A stretch of 43,199 nt of DNA, taken from NCBI GenBank assembly GCA_030833315.1, contig JAURHM010000027.1:1-43199 (forward strand), read 5' to 3'. Below are positions 34,079 through 42,059 of the stretch, in pieces (position 1 is the first letter of the stretch; every line of letters starts with the position of its first letter). Made by a program: the position numbers and the translations under genes. The DNA is from Burkholderiales bacterium. Its GTDB lineage: Bacteria > Pseudomonadota > Gammaproteobacteria > Burkholderiales > SG8-41. Under the pieces are notes generated by a model. That model was given only the letters and a program-made list of their open reading frames with translations. It ran no database searches and was not told the origin of the DNA.

Positions 34079-34321
34079 TCAGATAACGGCAAAGACGTCC
34101 ACAGGACCGCCCGACTCGATCCAGGCGTCAATACCGTCTTCCAGCGGCCGCACGCGGGTAGATCCGCAGTTCATCAGGATGCATGCGACACGCACCGCAC
34201 TGACTCCATTGGGTCAACTGCAATAGACCACCACATCGCGGTCCGGTGGTATGCCGGACAGCGCGGGGGCCGCATCATCCAGATTGACCGGCACCGCCGG
34301 CAGCGAACCCGTCATCAGCAT
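34079..34321 (-). pseudogene. Rhodanese-domain relic with in-frame TGA at a conserved Cys
   Basis: Read leftward from ATG 34321, the frame gives SLPAVPVNLDDAAPALSGIP, DRDVVVYCS, then TGA (34214-34216), then PNGVSAVRVACILMNCGS and RVRPLEDGIDAWIESGGPV to a stop at 34079. This is the second half of a rhodanese (sulfurtransferase) domain of the kind often joined to DedA membrane proteins. The homologous active loop is CxCPNE, so the TGA replaces the second Cys. The N-terminal half of the domain cannot be recognised upstream. Both facts point to a decayed gene. A selenocysteine reading of the TGA would need an intact upstream part, which I do not see. It lies 3' of the RND operon. Confidence 0.7.
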
Positions 34322-34526
34322 TTCCCGGCTGAACGGGCTGCAAAAGGGAAAACCACACGCGACGACATTGTCAGCCGCTGCGGCAAACACAGTATCCACT
34401 CGGACCACATGGACGGATGCACACCTCGGCTTACCTGCAACCGGGACGGCGCGCTGATGCGGCAGATCAGGTGTTCGTGCCTGGCTGGCTGGACCGTGGA
34501 TTGCGCGCCCAGTAAAACCTGGTCGA
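34322..34526. other. Unassigned interval between rhodanese relic and RND gene
   Basis: About 205 bases, read leftward from the RND stop codon. Stop-free frames exist but none resembles a known family, and the codon pattern looks unordered. It could hold eroded sequence of the rhodanese-containing gene. No hairpin with a T-run and no promoter is evident. Confidence 0.5.
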
Positions 34527-37500
34527 TCAGTGCGTTCCCGGCGCGATCTCGACGGTATGCCGCTGGCCGGCGATATAGGTATAGGCAACGGGAATCACAA
34601 ACAGCGTAAACAGCGTGCCGATGGTCATGCCGCCGACCACCACCCAGCCGATGGCCGAGCGTGATTCAGCACCGGCACCGGTGGCAATCGCCAGCGGCAC
34701 CGCACCCAGAACCGTTGCCGCCGTGGTCATCAGGATCGGCCGCAGGCGCAGCGCACAGGCCTCGACCAGCGCCTCGACCTTTTCATGACCCTTGTCGCGC
34801 AACTGGTTGGCGAACTCGACAATGAGAATACCGTTCTTGGTGATCAGCCCGATCAGCATCACCAGGCCGATCTGGCTGTAGACATTAAGCGTGCCGCCGG
34901 TCAGTTTGATCGCCAGTAAAGCACCGGTCATGGCCAGCGGCACGGTCAGCATGATCACCAGCGGGCCGCGGAAGCTCTCGAACTGCGCTGCCAGCACCAG
35001 ATAGATGAATGCCAGCGCAAGAATGAAGATCAGATAAAGCTGCTTGCCCGATTCACGGAATTCGCGCGACTGCCCGTCCAGCGCCGTCTGATAGTCCGGC
35101 GTCAGAACCTCGTTCGCCGCCTGATCCAGCGTGCCCAACGCTTCCGAGAGCGTGTATCCCGGCGCCACGTTCGCGGAAATGATCGCCGCACGCAGCCGGT
35201 TGAAGTGATTCAGCTCCTTGGGGGCCACCGTTTCGGTCAACGACACCAAGTTAGACAGTTGCGAGATGTCGCCGCGCGAACCGCGCACATAGATCGAAGT
35301 CAGGTCGTTCGGCTGGCGGCGGTCCTTGTCCTCGAGTTTGACGATCACGTCATATTGCTTGCCCTCGCGCTTGAAGCGCGTCACCTGACGACCACCGAGC
35401 AGGGTTTCCAGCGCACGGCCGATGGCTTCGACCTGGATGCCCAGCGCTGCCGCTTTCTCACGATCAATGACTACAGACAGTTGCGGCTTGTTGAGCTTGA
35501 GATCGCTGTCGACGTTGGTCAGCGCCGGCGAGCGCCGCGCCTTGGCCATCAAGGCCGTAACCGAGCGGTCGAGTTCCTCGTAGGAATTGCCCTGCACCAC
35601 AAACTGCACCGGCGGGTTGCGGAAATTCTGACCCAGCGACGGCGGATTGATCGGGAAGGCCAGCACGCCGGGCATGGTCGCGAACATCTTCGGTGCAATT
35701 GACGCGGTGACTTCCTGCGTCTTGCGTGTGCGTTCTGCCCAGTCCGTCAGCCGCACGAAAGACAACGCAAAGTTCACGGGATTGGGCCGGTCCAGTCCCG
35801 GCGCCACCACCACAAAATAGGAACTTATTTCCGGAACCGCGGCATAAATGCCCTCCCAGGCCCGCGCATAGTCATCCGTGTATTCCTTGGTGGCACCTTC
35901 CGGCGCGACCATCACCCCGAGAAAAAAGCCGCGATCCTCCAGCGGCGACAGCTCGGACTTGATGGTCAGAAACAATGCGGCGCCGCCGGCCGCGAGCAGC
36001 ACAAACAGCGCGACAACCACACCACGATGCGCCAGACTGCGCCGCAGCAGGCGTTCATACCCCGCAGCCATGCCTTCAAAAAACCGTTCCAACGCGTTGT
36101 AGACCGGGCCATGTGAGGCCTCATGACGCAGCAGTTTCGAACACATCATCGGCGTCAGTGTCAGCGCAACGAAACCCGACACCGCGACCGCCGCGGCCAC
36201 CGTCAACGCGAACTCGAGGAACAGTCGCCCGGTATTGCCCGTGGCAAATGCCAGCGGCGCGAACACCGCGGCCAGCGTCACCGTCATCGCCACCACGGCA
36301 AAAGCGATTTCACGGCCGCCGGTCAGCGATGCCTCGACCGGCGTCATGCCATTCTCAATGTGGCGATGGATATTCTCCAGAACCACGATCGCATCATCCA
36401 CCACCAGACCGACCGCGAGCACGATGCCCAGCAGCGTCAGCACGTTGATCGAAAAACCCATCAGCCAGATCAGGAAAAACGCACCGACCAGCGACACCGG
36501 TATGGTCACGAAGGGAATCAGCGTCGCGCGCAGCGAACGCAGGAACAGGAAAATCACCAGCACCACCAGCACCAGCGCCTCAATCATCACACTGTAAACC
36601 GAAGTGATTGATTTTTCGATGAATACCGAAGTATCAAAGGCCACAGCGATTTGCATGCCCGGCGGCAGTGCCGCAGCGATTTTCGGCACTTCGGCCTTCA
36701 CGGCCTGCGCCACCGCCAGCGTGTTCGCCGTCGACTGTTTGACGATGCCCAGACCCACGGCCGGCTTGCCGTCGACGCGCAGGATGTTGCGCTCATCCAC
36801 GGCGCCAAGCTCGGCGCGACCGACATCGCTCAGCCGCACAGGATAACCTTTGACTTCACGAATGATCAGCTGGTTGAACTGTTCCGGAGAGCGCAGATCG
36901 GATTCGGAAAGCACGGTGAATTCGCGCTGCGTGCTTTCGATGCGGCCGGAAGGCACTTCAATATTCTGGCGACGCAGCGCATCTTCGATATCCAGCGGCG
37001 TCAGTGCATAAGCCGCGAGCCGTTCGCGGTCCAACCAGATGCGCATTGCATAACGCCGCTCACCACCGATGATCACCGACGCGACGCCCGGCAAGGTCTT
37101 CAAACGGTCCGCGACATAACGGTCGGCATAGTCGGAAATCTCCAGCGCCGCATGCTGATCCGAGAACAGCCGCAACCAAACGATGGCCTGGGCATCGGCC
37201 TCGACCTTGGCGATGATCGGCTCCTTGACCTCCAGCGGCAGCCGGTCGCGCGCCCGTGATACCCGATCTCGCACATCGCTCGCTGCCAGGTCGGGATTGC
37301 GGTCGTTGGTGAACTCCACCGTGATCTGGCTGACCTCCTCGCGGCTGACCGATTTCAACGTCTTCACACCCTCGATGCCGGAGATGCTGTCTTCCAGCGG
37401 CTGGGTCACCTGCGATTCAATGACCTGCGGACTGGCGCCGGTGTACACCGTGCGCACCGATACCACCGGCGTATCGATTTTTGGGTATTCGCGAACAGTC

Positions 37501-37595
37501 AGGCGGTCAAACGCGATGATACCGATCAGCACGATCAGCAGACTCATCACCGTGGCCAGCACGGGACGCTTGACAGAAATCTCCGGCAGAAACAT
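34527..37595 (-). CDS. RND efflux transporter permease (HAE1 type)
   Basis: 1022-residue inner-membrane proton-drug antiporter. It starts MFLPEISVKRPVLATVMSLL as in the AcrB/MdtB/VexF group, has GGERRYAMRIWLD and the paired membrane Asp residues in GLVVDDAIVVLENIHRH (equivalents of D407/D408 of AcrB), and the symmetrical GLVMLIGLITKNGILIVEFANQLRD motif in the second half. It exports hydrophobic compounds from the periplasm through a trimeric pump. It follows its adaptor gene by 14 bases with AGGAAAG at the start. No outer-membrane channel (TolC/OprM) gene follows, so it must share one encoded elsewhere. No intact regulator is adjacent. Confidence 0.94.
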   Translation of the reverse strand: MFLPEISVKRPVLATVMSLLIVLIGIIAFDRLTVREYPKIDTPVVSVRTVYTGASPQVIESQVTQPLEDSISGIEGVKTLKSVSREEVSQITVEFTNDRNPDLAASDVRDRVSRARDRLPLEVKEPIIAKVEADAQAIVWLRLFSDQHAALEISDYADRYVADRLKTLPGVASVIIGGERRYAMRIWLDRERLAAYALTPLDIEDALRRQNIEVPSGRIESTQREFTVLSESDLRSPEQFNQLIIREVKGYPVRLSDVGRAELGAVDERNILRVDGKPAVGLGIVKQSTANTLAVAQAVKAEVPKIAAALPPGMQIAVAFDTSVFIEKSITSVYSVMIEALVLVVLVIFLFLRSLRATLIPFVTIPVSLVGAFFLIWLMGFSINVLTLLGIVLAVGLVVDDAIVVLENIHRHIENGMTPVEASLTGGREIAFAVVAMTVTLAAVFAPLAFATGNTGRLFLEFALTVAAAVAVSGFVALTLTPMMCSKLLRHEASHGPVYNALERFFEGMAAGYERLLRRSLAHRGVVVALFVLLAAGGAALFLTIKSELSPLEDRGFFLGVMVAPEGATKEYTDDYARAWEGIYAAVPEISSYFVVVAPGLDRPNPVNFALSFVRLTDWAERTRKTQEVTASIAPKMFATMPGVLAFPINPPSLGQNFRNPPVQFVVQGNSYEELDRSVTALMAKARRSPALTNVDSDLKLNKPQLSVVIDREKAAALGIQVEAIGRALETLLGGRQVTRFKREGKQYDVIVKLEDKDRRQPNDLTSIYVRGSRGDISQLSNLVSLTETVAPKELNHFNRLRAAIISANVAPGYTLSEALGTLDQAANEVLTPDYQTALDGQSREFRESGKQLYLIFILALAFIYLVLAAQFESFRGPLVIMLTVPLAMTGALLAIKLTGGTLNVYSQIGLVMLIGLITKNGILIVEFANQLRDKGHEKVEALVEACALRLRPILMTTAATVLGAVPLAIATGAGAESRSAIGWVVVGGMTIGTLFTLFVIPVAYTYIAGQRHTVEIAPGTH

Positions 37596-37609
37596 TAAGC
37601 TGTGCTTTC

Positions 37610-38707
37610 CTACTGCTTCGCCGCCGGTTTATCGGTCGCCGCAGGCTTGTCGCCTAGAACGTTGACAGCAGCACCGTCCTGCAGCTTCAGCTGTCCGTCA
37701 ATGACAATGATGTTGCCCGCTTCCAACCCCTTGAGGATTTCGACTTCTCCCGGACGCCGCGCACCCATTTCCACCTTGACCAATTGCGCCTTGCCCTCGG
37801 CAATGCGGAACACAAAACGGCCGTCGCCGCGCGGCACAATCGCCTGCTCCGGCACCAGCAAGGCATTGTCACGACGCTCCAGATCCAGGCTGACGCGCGC
37901 AAACATGCCGGGCTTCAGCCGCACGCCGGGATTGGGCAGGCGCGCACGCAGCAGCACAGTGCGCGTGGATTCGTCCACCGCAGGTTCAATGGCGTAAATC
38001 GCTCCGTTGAAAGACTCGCCGGGATACGCATCGACATTGATCACCAGCGGCTGCCCGACCTTGATGCGCCGTAGATAGGCCTCGGGCACGCGGAAATCGA
38101 GTTTCAGCACGCCGATGCCTTCCAGCCGCGCAATATCCTGACCGGCCTTGGCATAGGCGCCGGGACTGACCTGACGCAGGCCGGTCACACCTTCAAACGG
38201 CGCACGGATGGTGCTCTTGGCCAGCTTGGCCTTGATCTCCGCCTCGCGTGCAACGGACTGGTTGAGATTTTCCCGCGTCTCATCCATGGCCTGTGCGCTG
38301 ATGAAATTCTTCGCCAGCAGATCTTCGGAGCGTTTTAGCCGGCTGCGGTTCAGGTTGGCGGCGGCCACGGCGGAGGTCAGTTGCGCCTCCACTTCAGAGG
38401 CGTTGAGAGATACCAGCTTGTCGCCCTTGCGCACCAACTGGCCTTCCTGAAAATGAAAAGCCTCGATGCGCCCGTCGATCTCGGGGCGGATCATCACCGA
38501 CTCATTCGCCAGCAGGGTGCCGACCGCGGAAACTCCATCAGTCACGGTGCCGCGGACGACAGCAGCGGCCTTTACCGGCAAAGCGCGGGCCGGTCCGGCT
38601 GCCGGTTTTCCGGCGGGCGCGGACTGCAGCTGCGAAAAATGTTTCCAGGTGAATCCGGCGCCAGCCAGCAGCGTGACAGCGAGGGCCAAATATGCAATGC
38701 GTTTCAT
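37610..38707 (-). CDS. RND efflux periplasmic adaptor (membrane fusion protein)
   Basis: 365-residue adaptor. An N-terminal hydrophobic anchor or signal (residues about 3-20), then the barrel-sandwich half-motif GRIEAFHFQEGQLVRKGDKL, an alpha-helical hairpin region (SRLKRSEDLLAKNFISAQAMDETRENLNQSVAREAEIKAKL), the second half-motif RAPFEGVTGLRQVSPGAYAK, a beta-barrel (LDFRVPEAYLRRIKVG) and the membrane-proximal domain. It bridges the RND permease and an outer-membrane channel. The ATG at 38707 begins the signal; about 100 additional in-frame upstream codons lie in the intergenic region and the 3' end of the hydrolase gene and look non-coding. No good ribosome site precedes this ATG. Confidence 0.93.
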   Translation of the reverse strand: MKRIAYLALAVTLLAGAGFTWKHFSQLQSAPAGKPAAGPARALPVKAAAVVRGTVTDGVSAVGTLLANESVMIRPEIDGRIEAFHFQEGQLVRKGDKLVSLNASEVEAQLTSAVAAANLNRSRLKRSEDLLAKNFISAQAMDETRENLNQSVAREAEIKAKLAKSTIRAPFEGVTGLRQVSPGAYAKAGQDIARLEGIGVLKLDFRVPEAYLRRIKVGQPLVINVDAYPGESFNGAIYAIEPAVDESTRTVLLRARLPNPGVRLKPGMFARVSLDLERRDNALLVPEQAIVPRGDGRFVFRIAEGKAQLVKVEMGARRPGEVEILKGLEAGNIIVIDGQLKLQDGAAVNVLGDKPAATDKPAAKQ

Positions 38708-38861
38708 GGGGAGGAACTGCGGAAAAGTAAGTGACTTCGGATGAACAAAGGATGAAGTGCGCGGCAGGAGCAGGTAGTTTACCGCGCCCGCTGTTGCCTT
38801 GTCAGAGTGAAATGACCCACCCTCCCTGCGTTTTCCGCCCAGCAACTGCCGGGAACCGCGA

Positions 38862-40025
38862 TTAATCCGGCAGGTGGTCGGCAATCCAGTCGGCAACAAA
38901 ATCCACACCGACCTGCCGGTTATCGACATGCGCGTGTTCGGCACCGCCGTCCTCTGCAGTGAATACACGCAGGGTTTTGCGCCCGGAACCAAGCGCGTCA
39001 TACAGCTTCTGCGCATTTTCTACCGGTACCACCCGGTCGTTCGCACCGTGCGTAACCAGAAAAGGCATGGTGATCTGCTGCGCAACCTCCTGCAGGCGGA
39101 AGCGTTTCGCCACTTCAATGCCGCCGTCAGCGTCGGCGGCCCCGACCACCCACTGAAACTGGAAATTGGATTGCGCCACCTTGTGGCCCTCAGCCAATGC
39201 CTTTTCCTTGATGCGCTGCTGCCAGCCGGCCAGATCCCAATGCAGCGCGGTCATCGCCACGCCGACGGCATAACGCTGCTCGAAAGCAGCAATGCGTGCC
39301 GAGTAATAACCGCCGAAGCTGTAACCCATGATCACGACACGCGCCGGATCGACATCGGCTCGCTGAGCAACATAGTCATAAGCCGCCTTGCCCGGCACCT
39401 CATAGTCATGACGGCTGTGGATGCCGCGAAAACGCAGCGTTTCACCCTGCCCCGGACCGTCGATGGCCAGCGTATGCATGCCGCGCTTCGCAAATTCCAG
39501 CCCCGCAAAGATGATGCTCATCTCCTTGCAGTTATCCATGCCGTTGAAAATCACCACAGTCGGCGCACGCTTCGACACTCCCGGCGCCTTCATGAACAGC
39601 GCGGGCAAGGTCTTGCCTTCATACGGAACCTCGACAAATTCGATCTCCGGATGGCGGCGCGTCAAACCTTCACGGAAGCAGCGATAAGACTGACGCCCCA
39701 CCGCGGCCTTGGCATCGCCCGGCGGGATAAAACGTTCGCCGGTGTAGTAATAGTTGCCGGCGCGCAGATAGAAATTGCCGGCCGTGCGGTCATGGCCGCG
39801 AGCGGCCTCGGCATCCGCCGTCTTTTCGATCTGCGCCGCCATTGCGCACCACTCCTGCTGCCAGGCATCGGGTTCGCCCTGCCGGGTTTTCAGTTTCTCG
39901 GCGATACGGTCGATCTCATCCATTGCCACCACGCCGTAAGGCGCCATGCCCTTGCACGCCAGCGCAGCGTTGGACCACAGGAAATTGCCGGGGAAATGAT
40001 CAATCCAGAAACCGCGCGTGCTCAT
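38862..40025 (-). CDS. Alpha/beta hydrolase (FrsA/esterase-like)
   Basis: 387-residue cytoplasmic hydrolase. A helical N-terminal part (about residues 30-110) precedes the catalytic domain, as in FrsA and 2,6-dihydropseudooxynicotine-hydrolase-like enzymes. Visible motifs: VVIFNGMDNCKEM, DGPGQGETLRFRG, the elbow GYSFGG (Ser near residue 215), THGANDRVVP (Asp) and EHAHVDN (His). The true start is ATG 40025 with GGGAGG upstream; the TTG just before it is not needed. Likely to act on esters, amides or C-C bonds. It lies about 78 bases downstream of the thioredoxin gene, on the same strand. Confidence 0.9.
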   Translation of the reverse strand: MSTRGFWIDHFPGNFLWSNAALACKGMAPYGVVAMDEIDRIAEKLKTRQGEPDAWQQEWCAMAAQIEKTADAEAARGHDRTAGNFYLRAGNYYYTGERFIPPGDAKAAVGRQSYRCFREGLTRRHPEIEFVEVPYEGKTLPALFMKAPGVSKRAPTVVIFNGMDNCKEMSIIFAGLEFAKRGMHTLAIDGPGQGETLRFRGIHSRHDYEVPGKAAYDYVAQRADVDPARVVIMGYSFGGYYSARIAAFEQRYAVGVAMTALHWDLAGWQQRIKEKALAEGHKVAQSNFQFQWVVGAADADGGIEVAKRFRLQEVAQQITMPFLVTHGANDRVVPVENAQKLYDALGSGRKTLRVFTAEDGGAEHAHVDNRQVGVDFVADWIADHLPD

Positions 40026-40055
40026 CAAACGCCTCCCGCCTGAACAAGAATGAAC

Positions 40056-40078
40056 GGCGATGCATTGCGCGCATCGCC
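40056..40078. other. Stem-loop between thioredoxin and hydrolase genes
   Basis: GGCGATGC-ATTGCGC-GCATCGCC, an 8-base-pair stem with a 7-base loop, between the stop of the thioredoxin gene and the start of the hydrolase gene. A T-rich run follows only on the plus strand, where no gene ends, so as a terminator it points the wrong way. It may be an mRNA stabiliser or processing site. Confidence 0.4.
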
Positions 40079-40103
40079 GGTGTTTTTAATATTGTTTTTG
40101 AAT

Positions 40104-40487
40104 TTACTGCTGTTGCTGCTGTGACTGCTGATCACGCTCAGCGATGTCGCGGCGCACCTGGTCCATGTCCAGCGCCTTTGCCTGCTCCAGAACACTGTCC
40201 AGCCCCGAAGCAGGCAGTGCGCCGGCCTGCTGGAACAGCATGATTTCTTCACGGAACAGCATGAGGGTCGGGATCGAACGGATGCCGAAATGGCCGGACA
40301 GCGCCTGCTCGTCATCGGAGTTGACCTTGGCAAACACCACATCCGGATGTTTTTCCGATGCCGCCTCGAACACCGGCGCAAAACTCTTGCAGGGGCCGCA
40401 CCACGGCGCCCAGAAATCAATGATCACCATCTTGTTGCCGGTGACCGTGGCTTCAAAATTTTCCTGGGTGAGTTCAAGGACAGCCAT
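40104..40487 (-). CDS. Thioredoxin-like protein
   Basis: 127-residue thioredoxin with active site WCGPCK (about residues 29-34) and cis-Pro in RSIPTLM. It reduces protein disulfides in the cytoplasm. Its C-terminus is longer than TrxA: after the final helix (LDSVLEQAKALDMDQVRRDIAE) it ends in a Gln-rich tail SQQQQQ coded by CAG/CAA repeats. The ATG at 40487 fits; the ribosome site GGAGTG lies just upstream. It lies about 50 bases after pabB on the same strand. Confidence 0.92.
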   Translation of the reverse strand: MAVLELTQENFEATVTGNKMVIIDFWAPWCGPCKSFAPVFEAASEKHPDVVFAKVNSDDEQALSGHFGIRSIPTLMLFREEIMLFQQAGALPASGLDSVLEQAKALDMDQVRRDIAERDQQSQQQQQ

Positions 40488-40538
40488 CTTTACACTCCGC
40501 AGTTTGTGAACCGCGATGATGGCATAAAACCGCCGGCC

Positions 40539-41930
40539 TCAGGCGCCGCCGCTGGCGCTCTCCGCACTCTGCTGCAGCAGGTTGAGCAGGGCTGCGGCCT
40601 TGTCGAAGGTTTCCTGGTATTCGGCGTCGCGCTGCGAGTCGGCAACGATGCCGCCGCCCGCCCAGAAACGCACGATGCCGCGGGAATGCACCAGCGTGCG
40701 GATGGCGATGTTGGTATCCATGTCGCCGTCGTAGCCGATGTAACCGACCGCGCCGCAATACACGCCGCGGCGATGCGGTTCCAGTTCCTCGATGATCTGC
40801 ATCGCGCGGGTTTTCGGCGCACCGGTGATCGAGCCGCCGGGGAAGGCGCCGCGCAGCAGGTCTATCGCATCGCGCCCTTCGGCAAGCCGGCCGGTCACCG
40901 TGCTGACCAGGTGATGCACGGTCGCAAAACTCTCCACCTCAAACAGCCGCGGCACCTTCACCGAACCGATGGCGCAGTTCTTCGACAGATCATTGCGCAG
41001 CAGATCGACGATCATCAGGTTCTCGGCGCGGTCCTTTTCGCTCACCACCAGTTCGGCGATGCGTTCGGCATCGAGCTTCGCATGACCGGCGCGCGGCCGC
41101 GTTCCCTTGATCGGCTTGGTTTCGACCTGACCGTCAGCCACACGCAGGAAACGCTCCGGCGATGCCGAGAGAATCTGCGCGTATGGCGTATTCAGGTATG
41201 CCGAATACGGTGCGGGATTGATCAGGCGCAAGCGCTGGTAAGCGAGCCACGGGTCACCGCTGGCCTGCGCGGTAAAGCGCTGCGCCAGATTGACCTGGTA
41301 ACAGTCGCCGGCACGGATGTAATCGAGGATGTGGTCGAAAGCGTAGCCGTAGCCCTTGGGGGTGAAATTGGAGGTCACCGGCGACGTGACCCGGAAAGGC
41401 GCGCGCTGCCGCTCCGGCGATGCAGCAGTAAACAGCCGCACCAGTCCGCCCCATTTGCGATCAGTATCCGGATCGCGTCCCTGCCCGACCAGCCAGGCAC
41501 GTTGCTCCGAGTGATCGACCACCACCGCCCAGTCGTAAATGCCGACGGCCATATCCGGAATGCGTTCGCTGTCACGGGCGCGCGCCGGCAGACGCTCGAG
41601 GCGCCGTGCGAGGTCATAACCGAAGTAACCGATCGCACCGCCGGAAAATGGCACCTCGCAGCGGCAGGAAGGATCAATCGCCAGCTGATCACGCAGCAGT
41701 TCAAAAGGATCCGCGCGCGACAACTCGCTGGTATCCGCATGCACTTCCGTCAGACCGCCCCGGGTGACCAGACGCACATGCGGTTCGGCGGCGATGATGT
41801 CGTAACGCGCCTGCCCCGGGTAATGCAGGCCGCTGTCGAGAAACACCGCCCACGGCCGGTCAGCCACGGCCTCGAACAGCGCAGCGCTGTCGGGGCGGTA
41901 GGGTAATTCGGTCAGCAACGGGATCGGCAT
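40539..41930 (-). CDS. pabB: Aminodeoxychorismate synthase component I
   Basis: 463-residue chorismate-utilising enzyme that turns chorismate and ammonia (from PabA glutaminase) into 4-amino-4-deoxychorismate for folate synthesis. It has the PIKGTRPR motif with the Lys typical of PabB rather than anthranilate synthase (usually PIAGT), DLLRNDLSKNC, the SITGAPKTRAM block and YCGAVGYIGYDGDMDTNIAIRTL. No aminodeoxychorismate lyase (PabC) domain is fused at the C-terminus. The ATG at 41930 lies behind an AT-rich stretch (about 41931-41965) that may hold the promoter. The short C-tail (ESASGGA) is usual. PabA and PabC are not in the window. Confidence 0.93.
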   Translation of the reverse strand: MPIPLLTELPYRPDSAALFEAVADRPWAVFLDSGLHYPGQARYDIIAAEPHVRLVTRGGLTEVHADTSELSRADPFELLRDQLAIDPSCRCEVPFSGGAIGYFGYDLARRLERLPARARDSERIPDMAVGIYDWAVVVDHSEQRAWLVGQGRDPDTDRKWGGLVRLFTAASPERQRAPFRVTSPVTSNFTPKGYGYAFDHILDYIRAGDCYQVNLAQRFTAQASGDPWLAYQRLRLINPAPYSAYLNTPYAQILSASPERFLRVADGQVETKPIKGTRPRAGHAKLDAERIAELVVSEKDRAENLMIVDLLRNDLSKNCAIGSVKVPRLFEVESFATVHHLVSTVTGRLAEGRDAIDLLRGAFPGGSITGAPKTRAMQIIEELEPHRRGVYCGAVGYIGYDGDMDTNIAIRTLVHSRGIVRFWAGGGIVADSQRDAEYQETFDKAAALLNLLQQSAESASGGA

Positions 41931-41969
41931 AAATTTATCAATTAAAACAAATACTTATTTAAATCACTC

Positions 41970-42008
41970 GGCGCGCCGCCCTGATTTTCCCAGATTCCGC
42001 GACGCGCC
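41970..42008 (-). terminator. Possible terminator after selO, upstream of pabB
   Basis: Read leftward, GGCGCGTCGC pairs with GCGGCGCGCC (10 base pairs, one T-G wobble) around a 19-base loop, about 50 bases after the selO stop codon. The AT-rich sequence that follows is not a pure T-run. A weak terminator separating selO from pabB is plausible. Confidence 0.35.
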
Positions 42009-42059
42009 GTCACCGTGCCGGCAAAACATCCACCCCACCTATGACCACAGACCAGGCCA

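Noticed and set aside
38708-39016. Extended N-terminus of the RND adaptor (start at 39016)
   Set aside because: The extension overlaps the 3' end of the upstream hydrolase gene and precedes a normal signal sequence that starts at 38707.
40290-41906. 538-codon plus-strand frame over thioredoxin and pabB
   Set aside because: It is antisense to two clearly identified genes and has no domain.
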